Shown: positions 44,744-53,940 of the stretch, one piece after another
Layout: each line of letters starts with the position of its first letter
Numbering within the stretch: the first letter of the stretch is position 1
Assembly (NCBI RefSeq): GCF_018403325.1
Contig: NZ_BOSL01000009.1
Span: 1-64,000, forward strand
From: Paenibacillus vini
Lineage (GTDB): Bacteria; Bacillota; Bacilli; Paenibacillales; Paenibacillaceae
DNA length: 64,000 nt
Reading direction: 5' to 3'
The notes under the pieces: generated by a model
Database searches by the model: none
What the model was told of the DNA's origin: nothing
The model's input: the letters and a program-made list of their open reading frames with translations, nothing else
Program-made: the position numbers and the translations under genes

Positions 44744-46000
44744 ATGAAACGATTCTTTGCTTCTCTATCCCAATACAATGCCGTGATCTGGATACGGGTG
44801 TTCGGAACCGCTTTATGCGCCACGACTACCTTTATGCTAAGACCGTTTTTCGTTTTTTATTTATCGGATAAGCTGAATGGTTCGATTCTGCTCCCGCTGT
44901 TGATCGTGGGTTTACAGCCTCTTGCCGGCATACTGTTGAGCTTTTGGGGCGGGGGAATCGCCGATCGATACGGGCGGAAGCCGGTGATGTTGTTTGCCCT
45001 GCTGATTCAGGGGGCCTGCATGCTCGGCTTCGTTTTTACCGACCAGGTCTGGGAGTTCGCCGTGTTGTCCGTGATTAACGGAATGGGCATGCCTATGTTC
45101 CTGCCGGCCGCCAATGCACAGGTCGCTGACGTGGTCCCTCCCGAGAAACGGGGGGAAGTGTTCGCCCTCATACATACCGCGATAAATGTAGGGGGAGCGG
45201 TCGGTCCATTGCTGGGGTTGCTTATTTACTCCTGGGATCAGAGTACCGTATTTTCGGTTTCGGCGGCTTCATTCCTGTTGTTTGCCATGCTGGTGTGGTG
45301 GAAGGTGCCGGAGACGGTGCCCGCTCGTTCAGCTGAAGGCAGTCTGCCGCAGAAAGCGGCAATACCCAAAGTTACGTTCCACGACCACCGCTTGCTGTAC
45401 TGGTTTACCTTGTTCACGCTGCCGGTGGGCGTGCTGTATTCCCAAGTGGAGACGACATTTCCGCTGCATTTGAAAGAACATTTCGCCAATGCATCGTCCC
45501 TGTTTGCCATTTTGATGACGATTAATTCGGTAGTCGTCGTGGCGGTGATGGTGTGGGTTGCCAAAAAAACAGAGCGGCGTACTCCGCAGATGATGATATT
45601 GCTGAGCTATGTCCTGTTTGCCGTCGTTGGTGTCGGTTATGGCTTTGCCCGTCATTTTTATATTCTGATATTGATTGAACTTATATTTACGGTAGCGGAA
45701 ATCATCGGCATGACCCATTTGCAAAAATACGTCTCCGTAATCGCTCCGGCCAACATGCGCGGAAAATATAACGCGATCTTCGGGATGTACATGTCGATTC
45801 CCAAACTGCTAAGCCCGCTGCTATTCGGTCTGCTGTTTGAATATTACGGCGGCGGCGTGATGTTCTCGGCGGTTGCCTTGCTGCTGCTGTTGGCCGGTCC
45901 GGCGCAATTCCGGCTGATTCAGAATCATCGGAAGAGGGAAGATGCCGTTCCGCTTCCTGCGGACAAAAAGCCCGTGCTGGCAGAAGCTTCACAAGGTTAA
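44744..46000 (+). CDS. MFS transporter
   Basis: A 418-residue major-facilitator protein with about 12 helices and the loop 2-3 motif GGGIADRYGRKPVML (about 67-81). The start lies 1 base after the YciI-like gene, so it is translationally coupled to the cluster. It probably exports the mature product, or confers self-protection, though import cannot be excluded. Confidence 0.88.
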   Translation: MKRFFASLSQYNAVIWIRVFGTALCATTTFMLRPFFVFYLSDKLNGSILLPLLIVGLQPLAGILLSFWGGGIADRYGRKPVMLFALLIQGACMLGFVFTDQVWEFAVLSVINGMGMPMFLPAANAQVADVVPPEKRGEVFALIHTAINVGGAVGPLLGLLIYSWDQSTVFSVSAASFLLFAMLVWWKVPETVPARSAEGSLPQKAAIPKVTFHDHRLLYWFTLFTLPVGVLYSQVETTFPLHLKEHFANASSLFAILMTINSVVVVAVMVWVAKKTERRTPQMMILLSYVLFAVVGVGYGFARHFYILILIELIFTVAEIIGMTHLQKYVSVIAPANMRGKYNAIFGMYMSIPKLLSPLLFGLLFEYYGGGVMFSAVALLLLLAGPAQFRLIQNHRKREDAVPLPADKKPVLAEASQG

Positions 46001-46039
46001 ACACGAGTCAGTCATAGACCGTAGGAACGGAGGAGATGG

Positions 46040-46717
46040 ATGGTGCTGACATTATTGTCGGTCAATATCGGACAGCCGGCTAGGCTGGTGTATGAAGGCA
46101 AAGAGGTCATTACGGCGATTCAGAAATATCCGGTGCAGCACGATCTCCAACTGACCAAACTTATTCTGGAGGGAGACGCCCAGGCTAACCGCCTTCGTCA
46201 CGGCGGTCCGAATAAAGTGCTCAGCATGCACTCGGCGGAGCATTACCGCTATTTTTCCAAGGTGCTGAATCAGGAGTTGAATTACGGGGACTTCGGCGAA
46301 AATATGACGGTCGAAGGAATAACCGAACACGATGTATGCGTCGGCGATATCCTGACTTGGGGCGAGGCCGTGATTCAGGTTTCGCAACCGCGCCCGCCGT
46401 GCCACAAACTGGCCAAGCGGTTTGCATCTCCGCAGCTGCCTCTGTGGTTTCAGGAAACCGGCTTTACCGGTTTTTACCTGAGGGTGCTCCGGGAAGGCAG
46501 GGTGAGTATCGGACAACCGCTGGCTCTAATGGAGAGGGATCCGGCGGGAATCACGCTGGAAACGGTCAACCGCGTTCTCTATCATGACCGGATGAATATG
46601 GAGCTGATCTCCGCTATTTTGGCGGTGGAGGCCTTGTCGGCAAGCTGCAGAATCACGCTGGAAGAACGGCAGAGAGGAATCGACAACGATACCGAGCGGA
46701 GATGGATCGGCGGCTGA
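46040..46717 (+). CDS. MOSC-domain protein (YiiM-like)
   Basis: A 225-residue protein: an N-terminal barrel (VNIGQPARLVYEGKEVITAIQKYPV), the central GDFGENMTVEGITEHDVCVGDI and the conserved cysteine in QPRPPCHKLAKRF. YiiM-type MOSC proteins use molybdenum cofactor to reduce N-hydroxylated bases. It is 39 bases after the transporter, with GGAGGAG at the start, so it ends the same operon. Its relation to peptide maturation is unclear. Confidence 0.87.
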   Translation: MVLTLLSVNIGQPARLVYEGKEVITAIQKYPVQHDLQLTKLILEGDAQANRLRHGGPNKVLSMHSAEHYRYFSKVLNQELNYGDFGENMTVEGITEHDVCVGDILTWGEAVIQVSQPRPPCHKLAKRFASPQLPLWFQETGFTGFYLRVLREGRVSIGQPLALMERDPAGITLETVNRVLYHDRMNMELISAILAVEALSASCRITLEERQRGIDNDTERRWIGG

Positions 46718-46753
46718 AGAGGCGTGATATGACCATGGCCTGATTTGAATATT

Positions 46754-46801
46754 AAAAGGGTTGCTCTTACGGAAATGACGTTCCGCGGGGCAGCCCTTTT
46801 T
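46754..46801 (+). terminator. Terminator of the radical SAM/peptidase operon
   Basis: AAAAGGG (46754-46760) begins a stem that pairs with GCAGCCCTTTT (46790-46800), with an inner CGGAA/TTCCG hairpin and T at the 3' side. Confidence 0.8.
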
Positions 46802-46862
46802 ATGTGTAACGATGCGGAATCCATAATAATGCACCTTTTTTCCATACAAACGCACACCGGAG

Positions 46863-46876
46863 TGAAAGCGCTTTTA
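46863..46876 (+). promoter_or_regulatory. Candidate cre site before the SLH glucanase gene
   Basis: TGAAAGCGCTTTTA matches 13 of 14 positions of the CcpA consensus TGWAANCGNTNWCA. It lies 63 bases upstream of the start codon, where it would allow glucose repression of a polysaccharide-degrading enzyme. Confidence 0.6.
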
Positions 46877-46925
46877 ACTTAAGATGGAGAAGAAAATACC
46901 TATAAGATAAAGGAGGTCAATGCAA

Positions 46926-49900
46926 ATGAAAAAAATCAGGCCGATGATTGCGGGATTGCTTGCCGTATTGTTGATATGGTCCGCATTCCCCGCATATCCG
47001 GCACAAGCGGCTGCAGGCGGTACGGGAGCCGGAGACATTCCCGCAGGAAAAGTGATGATCAAGAACAAATGGAAAAGCAATTATTTGTACGAGGATTCGA
47101 ACGGTATCGTTCGGTATGGGCTCACCAATCCCAGCGACGAGTCGGCTCACTGGATCGTGGTGACGGAAGGCGGCATTTCGCGAATCCAGAACAGCAAGAC
47201 TGGCAACTACATATCTCTGGCTCGCACGACGCAGCGCAATCAGCCGCTAACCACAACTGCATCGTCGGATACCGCTGCGGAACAATGGATCATAGACAAA
47301 TCCAACCGGGACGGGTTCATGGTTGTCCGCAGCGCAAGCGTGCCGGAAGGAAATCTGGTCATTCACGAAGAAGACCAGCTTGGCTTTGCCGAAGCCAGTT
47401 CGGACATTAACATTACGTTTGAAAGCCCGCAGTGGGCTTTTATCTCCGTCGATGATGCAGCGGTTCGTATCGAAAGTTTGATGCGTCCCGGGAGTGTCAT
47501 TTTTGAGCAGGACGGACAAGTCAAACACGGCGTTAAGGCGGCCGATGATCCATCCGCCCAGTGGCTCTTCGAACAGAACGACAGCGGGAAGATCACCATC
47601 CGCAATAAGGCGACCGGACATGTAATTTTGCAGAATGAAACGACTTGGGCCGGGATCTTAACCGGTGATCCCTTACCGGATAAACCGGGCTTAAGTTTGT
47701 GGAATATGAGGGATGCGACCGGCCAGCCGGGGTTCGTCGTGTTCGAGAACGCAGAAATGCCCGGAAACTATATGAATCCGCAATTCCCGGACGATGATGA
47801 CGTCCGCTCTAACGATTGGGCGGGCGGAGCCGACGGCGTAAACGCCTTATGGAAGGTCAAGCCGGTGTCGGAGTTACCGGCGGTCCGGATCGGGGCTTAT
47901 AGTGATGCCAAAGCGGCCACCGATTTTCTTTATGAGGATAATGGAACGGTGAAGCATGGCGCCATTAGCGGCGGAAGCGGGTCTTCCGACGACCGGTATT
48001 TATGGATCGTGGAGGATTATGATACAAGCAAGCGAATCCGGAATGCCGCCAGTAATCATTATTTAATCACCGACGGTAATCACCTGCTGACCGGTCCCGT
48101 CAGCGTGACGGATGCGACGTATACATGGTCGCTTACGGCATCGGAAGATTACGATGATTATCGAACGATCGAAAACAAAGGACTGCCCGGACAGTATATT
48201 ACACTCGGAGCTGGCGATAGCGTGATTGTCAGCGGAGATGCCGGAAGCCTTGGAGCGCAATGGGAAATGATTGATCCGTCCCTGCCGGTGGATGGGTCAG
48301 ACGCTTACATTCGCATTCAAAATTCCTGGCAGCCTTTTTATCTCTATGAAAACCAGGACGGAACGCTGAAATACGGAAATTCCCGGGAGGACGACCAGCG
48401 TGACCAGTGGCTTGTAGTCAAGCATCAGGGACGCAAGCTGTTCCAGAACCGGGAGACCGGACATTACATGAATATTGCCGATATGCCTGACGGTCATATC
48501 CAGGTAACTGCGCTCGCAGATCCCGGAAACGTACCTGAATCCTATATTTGGAGCGCCAAAAACCTCGGCGGCGGTACTTTTGTAATCAGCAGCGTGACCG
48601 ATAAAGTGCCCGGGGAACCTTTCAGCAAATTCATTTCGCTGCAAAATCTGACCAAGTATGCGGAGTACAGCGTCATTAATCCGAATTGGGGCAGCCCGCA
48701 GTGGAGATTTATCCCCGTAACGGAGCAGACCAATCCGTATTTCCGTTTCCAATTGAAGAATAGCGGTGGGCTCTACTTAAAAGATTCGGAAAGTGCCCAG
48801 TCCGTTGCCGATGCGACATATGGGGCGCCGGACGACTATTCGGTCTGGTTCTTGCAGCAGTCAGGGGGCAGCGGTGCGGTCATCATGAAAAATAAAGGCA
48901 GCGGGCGATCCCTGTCCATACAAAATCTGGCCGATGCGCAGGTGGAAGCCGAGGACGAGCCGACGCTTCCGGTAGAAACCCGAACCGAGGTATACGAGGT
49001 CTGGGGAAGCATTAAATGGGTGGTCGAACCCAAGCCGGGAACGGATGAAGTGACCATCAAAAGCGGCTGGACCGGACATTACCTGTATGCAGCCGAAAAT
49101 GAAGAAGGAAGTCCGGTTTTCAAAGTGAGCAGGGCACCCGGAGCGGGTGAACGGGCCGAAGCTGCTTTTATCGCCGAACCCGTGACGATTCCGGAGCAGC
49201 CTATTCCGGATACGCCGGTAAGGATCAAGAGTGTAACGGGCGACTCCTATTTGTATGAAAACCCGGGAGGCGTGGTGCTGTACGGGAATTTGGAGGCGGA
49301 CAACGGGTATTCCCATTGGACGATCCTTGCACAGGATAACGGTACAATGCTGATTAAGAACCGGGCGACGGGTCATTATCTAACCTTGACCGAAGACTAT
49401 ACTTTTTTGGAGAGCAGCTCCGATTCTCCAGCAGTTGACGGCGCGTCATCCTGGTCGGTGACGCGGGCCGAAGACGGCGTTAATGTGACGATGCGCAGCC
49501 AGTATGGCAATTACGACGACGAATATATCCATGTGCAAAATAATACCGGATATGCGGAACGCGGGCTTCTCCCGTCCTCATGGGGCTCGGTGCAATGGAG
49601 TCTCGTCCCGGCGCCGGAAGAATTCGAGACGCCCGAGATGGCGGAGCCGCGTAATCTGAATACGGCTACTCCAACACAGGACGATACAAACAAAATCATG
49701 ATTTCGCCCAAGGATCAAAGCGGTAAAGTCCTGGCCGACTCAGGCGGTAAATTGGTCTACGCCGACGCGGCAAGCGCAAAGACGTCCGGCGAATGGCTGA
49801 TGCAGGATTTCAATGGCCGCCATTTGATCAAGAACATCGCCACGGGGCATTATCTGGCGCTGAATGATAAGAACGCGCCAGCAATTGCCGCGTCCGGCAA

Positions 49901-52900
49901 ATCCTTGGATTCGCAATGGGTTGTCGAGGAGAAATTAGGTTACTTCACATTATCGAATTCAAAAGCCTCGGGGAAATTGCTGGACACCGCGCAAGGAGCG
50001 GATTATGGAGAAGGCGCATCCCAAGCGGAAGAATTATGGCGGTTTGAAGCCGTGGCTTCGGACGTGAAGTATCTTGCCTCGGATGCCTTTAACGGCGACA
50101 ATGTTCTTCGCTTTGCCGTCCATAGTGATCAAGCCGGGGAATACGACGGCATTATCCGCTACCGAAATGTCTCTGGTGCAGAGGGGCGGCTTCAACTTGT
50201 CGTCAACGGCTATCCGCAGCAAGAGTTGTCTCTCGCGCAGGAAGGCGGGTGGAGAACGGCCGGGGTGAAGCTGAATTTGCGCAGCGGCATGAACTCGGTT
50301 TCGCTGGAAGGTACGCAGGGAGGTCAAGACATTACAGCCATCGACTCCCTAACGGTGAAAAATAGCGTGAACAAAAAATATCGCGGAGCTACTGTGTCAT
50401 ATACCAGTTATGAAGCGGAGGATGGTGAGAGTAACGGCACGATCATCAAGCCTTCGCGTAAATTCCGCAGCATCGCTTCCGAGGCTTCCGGACGTCAGGC
50501 TGTGAGCTTGAATCGGAGCGGCGATTTCGTCGAGTTTTCACTCGCCAAACCGGCCAATTCCCTGGTGCTCCGTTATTCGATTCCGGACAGCGCCGACGGG
50601 CAAGGCGCGGATGAAACCTTGTCCTTGTACGTGGACGGCGTATTCAAACAAACTCTGCGTCTGACTTCCAAATATGCCTGGGAATACGGCAGCTATCCTT
50701 GGTCGAACGATCCGCGTCAAGGCAGCGGACACCGCTTCTTTGATGAAATTCATGCGCTGATCGGGGACGTCCCTGCTGGTGCGGTCATCAAGCTGCAAAA
50801 AGATGCAGGTGACCGGGCGGAATCCTACGTCATTGATCTCGTGGAAATGGAACAGGTAGAGGATGCGTATGGAATGCCTGCGGAAGGATTCTTGTCCGCA
50901 ACCGATTTTGGGGCGGTTCCGAATGACGGCATGGAGGATACTGCGGCATTTAAAGACGCCCTGGCGGCTGCGGCGAGCCAGGGGAAAGGCGTCTGGTTCC
51001 CGGAAGGCACGTTTGATTTCGGCGATGAACTGCTGGATCTGGAATCGGCGGTGATCCGTGGTGCGGGAATGTGGCATACGACTTTGAACGGGGCTAAATT
51101 TATGGGGCATGGAGGCAAGGTTGAGGTCTACGATTTGCTGATCGACGGCGGTATTAACGTCCGCGATGACGAGGCTATCACGAATGCGTTCCATGGGGCG
51201 TTCGGTCCGGGTTCGGTCATCCAGCATGTATGGATTGAGCATACGAAAGCCGGTCTCTGGCTGACACAGCCGATCGGAGAGGCCGCTCGCACGAACGAAT
51301 TGTACATGATGGGACTTCGTATCCGCAATCTGATGGCGGATGGCATCAACTTCGCGGTAGGTACCGGAAACAGCATGATGGAGCAGAGCGACATCCGTTA
51401 CCCGGGGGACGATGGCATTGCCATGTGGTCGTTCACCGACCCGAAGCTTAGCGAAGTGAACGGGGCGGAGCGGACGCCTAGCGTAAACAATACGGCGCGC
51501 TTTAATACGGTTGCCTTGCCGTGGTTGGCCGATAATATCGTCATATTCGGCGGTAAGGACAACAAAGTACAAGATAATCTAGTAAAAGATACGGTAACGA
51601 ATGGGGCGGGCATCGCGGTTTCGACCCGATTTAACGCGGAACCGTTCGAAGGAACCACGGTAGTGGAGCGCAATACGCTAATCCGCACCGGCAGCTACGA
51701 TACCGGATATGGCGTTAGCCTGGGGGCGTTGTGGTTATTTGCCGGGGAAAGCAATATGAATGGAAAAATCGTCGTTCGTGACAATGTGGCGAAGGACAGC
51801 ACGTATTCCGGTCTGATCGCGCATGGGGATTTTGCGATGAACGATGTGTTGCTGCAAAATCTGGTCATCGACGGTGCGGGCACCCATGGCGTTGAGGTAA
51901 CGCCGAACCTGAAAGGCTCCGCCACGGTCGACAATGTCATCGTACGCGGCGACCGGATGAAGATGGTGTCTAATCCGGCGGGGGGATTTTCGTTCAAGGA
52001 GATCAACCAGGGCTTTGCTTCCGCTAAGAAGCCGGACATTGATCCGGGCGGTCCCGAGCAACCGGGAAACCCGGGGAACAACGGCGGAGGCAACGGTAGT
52101 GGGGGCGGGGGTGGCAGTTCAGCTACGACGCCATTAACAACCGGGACCACTTCCTTTGACGACCAATTGAAAGCAGCTCTTGCATCCGGCCAAAGCCGGA
52201 TTGAAATTAAGACGGACGATCAAGGAAATGTAAGCTTCAATGCGGGCGCTCTTCTTGCAGCAGTTTCTTCCCGTCCGGACGCTATTCTGTCGGTAGTCGA
52301 TACCGCAGCGAAGGCGGAGGTTCGCTTTCCGTTAAGTTATGTGGAAGGCATTTTGAACCAGGCTGGGGTTGGCAATGCCGATCAGGCGGTCGTGAAGTTC
52401 AGCTTGACGAAGCTTACGGATATTGAGCAAGTGCAATCAGGCATTACTCAAGCAGCAATCAAACAAGGCTTTAAGCTGCAGGGAAATGCCGCTGAATTTA
52501 AGGTTTCTGTAACTGAGGGCGTAAAAGAAACGCCGATCTCCCGATATGCTCCCGGATCTGTCCAACGTCTGCTTACGCTGGAAGGAACCTGGAATCCGCA
52601 GACCGCGGTCGGTCTTCGCTACGATCCTTCCACCGGTACGCTCCGTTATGTGCCGGCCTTGTTCCAGGCCAACCCGGACGGATCTACTACGGTTACGTTC
52701 AAGACCGACGCGAACGGAATATTTACCGTGGCGGTGAACGAAAGGACGTTCTCCGACCTGACCGGCCACTGGGCAGGCGGGGATATTGGGAAGCTTGCTT
52801 CCCGGATGATCGTAAACGGCTTCCCGGACGGCCGCTTTGGACCTGGGCAATCCGTGACGCGAGCCGAGTTTGCGGCGATGCTGGTACGGGCGCTGGATCT

Positions 52901-53306
52901 GCGCAGCGATCCTGACAGTGGCCGCTTCGGGGATGTGAAGCCGGGCGACTGGTTCCAGGAGGCAGCTTCTGCGGCCGCCGAAGCCGGCCTGATTCAGGGA
53001 TATGCCGACGGAACCTTCCATCCAAACGCCGCAATTAGCCGTGAAGAGATGGCAGTCATGGCGGCGCGGGCCTTGAAGCTGCTTGATGCGAATGGCGATT
53101 TGCCACCAGCCGCCCGTCCTGGCAGCTTCCAGGACGCTGCCCGAATTCACGATTGGGCGCGCGAAGACGTGCAGACCTTGCTTGATGCAGGAATTATGCA
53201 GGGGCAATCGGAGGAACGGTTCGCACCGCAAAGCATCACGAGCCGTGCGGAAGCGGCAGTCGTATTGTCGCGCCTGCTGGTGCGGGGACAGTATATGAAT
53301 CCGTGA
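46926..53306 (+). CDS. Giant SLH-anchored probable alpha-1,3-glucanase (GH87-like) with carbohydrate-binding repeats
   Basis: A 2126-residue surface enzyme. After a signal peptide (about 1-29, AQAAA) come about eight trefoil-like repeats of roughly 145 residues (about 35-1040) marked by YLYE..G.V.YG, W..V and NxATGHYL-type words. A CBM-like segment lies at about 1040-1145, a CBM6/35-like domain at 1155-1315, and a right-handed beta-helix catalytic domain at 1320-1710. A Gly/Pro linker lies near 1715-1735, then an unrecognised domain to 1935 and three SLH domains (1940-2126). D1472 and the pair D1495/D1496 (YPGDDGIAMW) have the same spacing as the three catalytic Asp I recall for GH87 alpha-1,3-glucanases. 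ATG 46926 has better spacing from GGAGG (9 bases) than ATG 46920. The substrate is inferred. Confidence 0.8.
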   Translation: MKKIRPMIAGLLAVLLIWSAFPAYPAQAAAGGTGAGDIPAGKVMIKNKWKSNYLYEDSNGIVRYGLTNPSDESAHWIVVTEGGISRIQNSKTGNYISLARTTQRNQPLTTTASSDTAAEQWIIDKSNRDGFMVVRSASVPEGNLVIHEEDQLGFAEASSDINITFESPQWAFISVDDAAVRIESLMRPGSVIFEQDGQVKHGVKAADDPSAQWLFEQNDSGKITIRNKATGHVILQNETTWAGILTGDPLPDKPGLSLWNMRDATGQPGFVVFENAEMPGNYMNPQFPDDDDVRSNDWAGGADGVNALWKVKPVSELPAVRIGAYSDAKAATDFLYEDNGTVKHGAISGGSGSSDDRYLWIVEDYDTSKRIRNAASNHYLITDGNHLLTGPVSVTDATYTWSLTASEDYDDYRTIENKGLPGQYITLGAGDSVIVSGDAGSLGAQWEMIDPSLPVDGSDAYIRIQNSWQPFYLYENQDGTLKYGNSREDDQRDQWLVVKHQGRKLFQNRETGHYMNIADMPDGHIQVTALADPGNVPESYIWSAKNLGGGTFVISSVTDKVPGEPFSKFISLQNLTKYAEYSVINPNWGSPQWRFIPVTEQTNPYFRFQLKNSGGLYLKDSESAQSVADATYGAPDDYSVWFLQQSGGSGAVIMKNKGSGRSLSIQNLADAQVEAEDEPTLPVETRTEVYEVWGSIKWVVEPKPGTDEVTIKSGWTGHYLYAAENEEGSPVFKVSRAPGAGERAEAAFIAEPVTIPEQPIPDTPVRIKSVTGDSYLYENPGGVVLYGNLEADNGYSHWTILAQDNGTMLIKNRATGHYLTLTEDYTFLESSSDSPAVDGASSWSVTRAEDGVNVTMRSQYGNYDDEYIHVQNNTGYAERGLLPSSWGSVQWSLVPAPEEFETPEMAEPRNLNTATPTQDDTNKIMISPKDQSGKVLADSGGKLVYADAASAKTSGEWLMQDFNGRHLIKNIATGHYLALNDKNAPAIAASGKSLDSQWVVEEKLGYFTLSNSKASGKLLDTAQGADYGEGASQAEELWRFEAVASDVKYLASDAFNGDNVLRFAVHSDQAGEYDGIIRYRNVSGAEGRLQLVVNGYPQQELSLAQEGGWRTAGVKLNLRSGMNSVSLEGTQGGQDITAIDSLTVKNSVNKKYRGATVSYTSYEAEDGESNGTIIKPSRKFRSIASEASGRQAVSLNRSGDFVEFSLAKPANSLVLRYSIPDSADGQGADETLSLYVDGVFKQTLRLTSKYAWEYGSYPWSNDPRQGSGHRFFDEIHALIGDVPAGAVIKLQKDAGDRAESYVIDLVEMEQVEDAYGMPAEGFLSATDFGAVPNDGMEDTAAFKDALAAAASQGKGVWFPEGTFDFGDELLDLESAVIRGAGMWHTTLNGAKFMGHGGKVEVYDLLIDGGINVRDDEAITNAFHGAFGPGSVIQHVWIEHTKAGLWLTQPIGEAARTNELYMMGLRIRNLMADGINFAVGTGNSMMEQSDIRYPGDDGIAMWSFTDPKLSEVNGAERTPSVNNTARFNTVALPWLADNIVIFGGKDNKVQDNLVKDTVTNGAGIAVSTRFNAEPFEGTTVVERNTLIRTGSYDTGYGVSLGALWLFAGESNMNGKIVVRDNVAKDSTYSGLIAHGDFAMNDVLLQNLVIDGAGTHGVEVTPNLKGSATVDNVIVRGDRMKMVSNPAGGFSFKEINQGFASAKKPDIDPGGPEQPGNPGNNGGGNGSGGGGGSSATTPLTTGTTSFDDQLKAALASGQSRIEIKTDDQGNVSFNAGALLAAVSSRPDAILSVVDTAAKAEVRFPLSYVEGILNQAGVGNADQAVVKFSLTKLTDIEQVQSGITQAAIKQGFKLQGNAAEFKVSVTEGVKETPISRYAPGSVQRLLTLEGTWNPQTAVGLRYDPSTGTLRYVPALFQANPDGSTTVTFKTDANGIFTVAVNERTFSDLTGHWAGGDIGKLASRMIVNGFPDGRFGPGQSVTRAEFAAMLVRALDLRSDPDSGRFGDVKPGDWFQEAASAAAEAGLIQGYADGTFHPNAAISREEMAVMAARALKLLDANGDLPPAARPGSFQDAARIHDWAREDVQTLLDAGIMQGQSEERFAPQSITSRAEAAVVLSRLLVRGQYMNP

Positions 53307-53345
53307 CAGGGCGGAAAATCCATCCGCCGTCGCCAAAAATGAAGA

Positions 53346-53381
53346 AAGACCGCCGGAGCAACCTGCTCCGGCGGTCTTTTT
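53346..53381 (+). terminator. Rho-independent terminator of glucanase gene
   Basis: A 15-bp perfect stem (53346-53360 with 53364-53378, core GACCGCCGGAGC) with a 3-base loop, followed by T. Confidence 0.92.
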
Positions 53382-53433
53382 GTTAAGTATCTGCTAAGTT
53401 TGCGGAGCAAACTAACATCTCTCAATCCCAATC

Positions 53434-53616
53434 TAACGGACACCAGGGCCGTTATTGGATCGAAAATGGCTGCTTTGCAAATCTAACGGACACAGAGGCC
53501 CTTAACTCTCTCCATTGCCCCGAAAATAGGTGTTCAACAAGCATTTAAGGGCCGTCATGTCCGTTAGAAATTGAAATGCCTTGATTTCGGCGTTTTAAGG
53601 GCCGTGGTGTCCGTTA
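53434..53616. repeat. Tetra-palindrome intergenic element, family A, copy 4
   Basis: Units lie at 53434-53454, 53484-53504, 53546-53566 and 53596-53616 (50, 62, 50 bp). It is the first of a tandem pair in the 634-bp gap 53307-53940 between convergent genes. Just before it, AGTTTGCGGAGCAAACT (about 53397-53413) is the inverse of the hairpin core repeated at 16439-16494. Confidence 0.88.
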
Positions 53617-53713
53617 GCCGAGGCCACGCGGAGGAACCAACCGCCATTAGGGATTGACACTTACTTTCCATGCCTTTCGGCTGCACCTTGCACTCCCAGC
53701 GCTAATCTCAATC

Positions 53714-53896
53714 TAACGGACACCAGGGCCGCTAATGGAACGAAAATGGCTGTTTTGCGAAGCTAACGGACACACAGGCCCTTAACTCTCTCCATTGCCC
53801 CGAAAACATGCGTTCAACCGGCCTTTAAGGGCCGTCATGTCCGTTAGAATTTGAAACGCCGTGATTTCGGCGTTTTAAGAGCCGTGGTGTCCGTTA
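53714..53896. repeat. Tetra-palindrome intergenic element, family A, copy 5
   Basis: Units lie at 53714-53734, 53764-53784, 53826-53846 and 53876-53896, exactly 280 bp downstream of the corresponding units of copy 4 and nearly identical to it over the full 183 bp. The DNA between the two copies (53617-53713) is not repeated elsewhere in the window as far as I see. Confidence 0.88.
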
Positions 53897-53940
53897 GCCA
53901 AAAAAGTCTGTTCAAGCCTCACTCGGTCAATTGGCCTGGA

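Noticed and set aside
39197-46717. A genuine pyrroloquinoline quinone operon
   Set aside because: No PqqB or PqqC homologue is present and the small ORF lacks the Glu-x3-Tyr context of PqqA.
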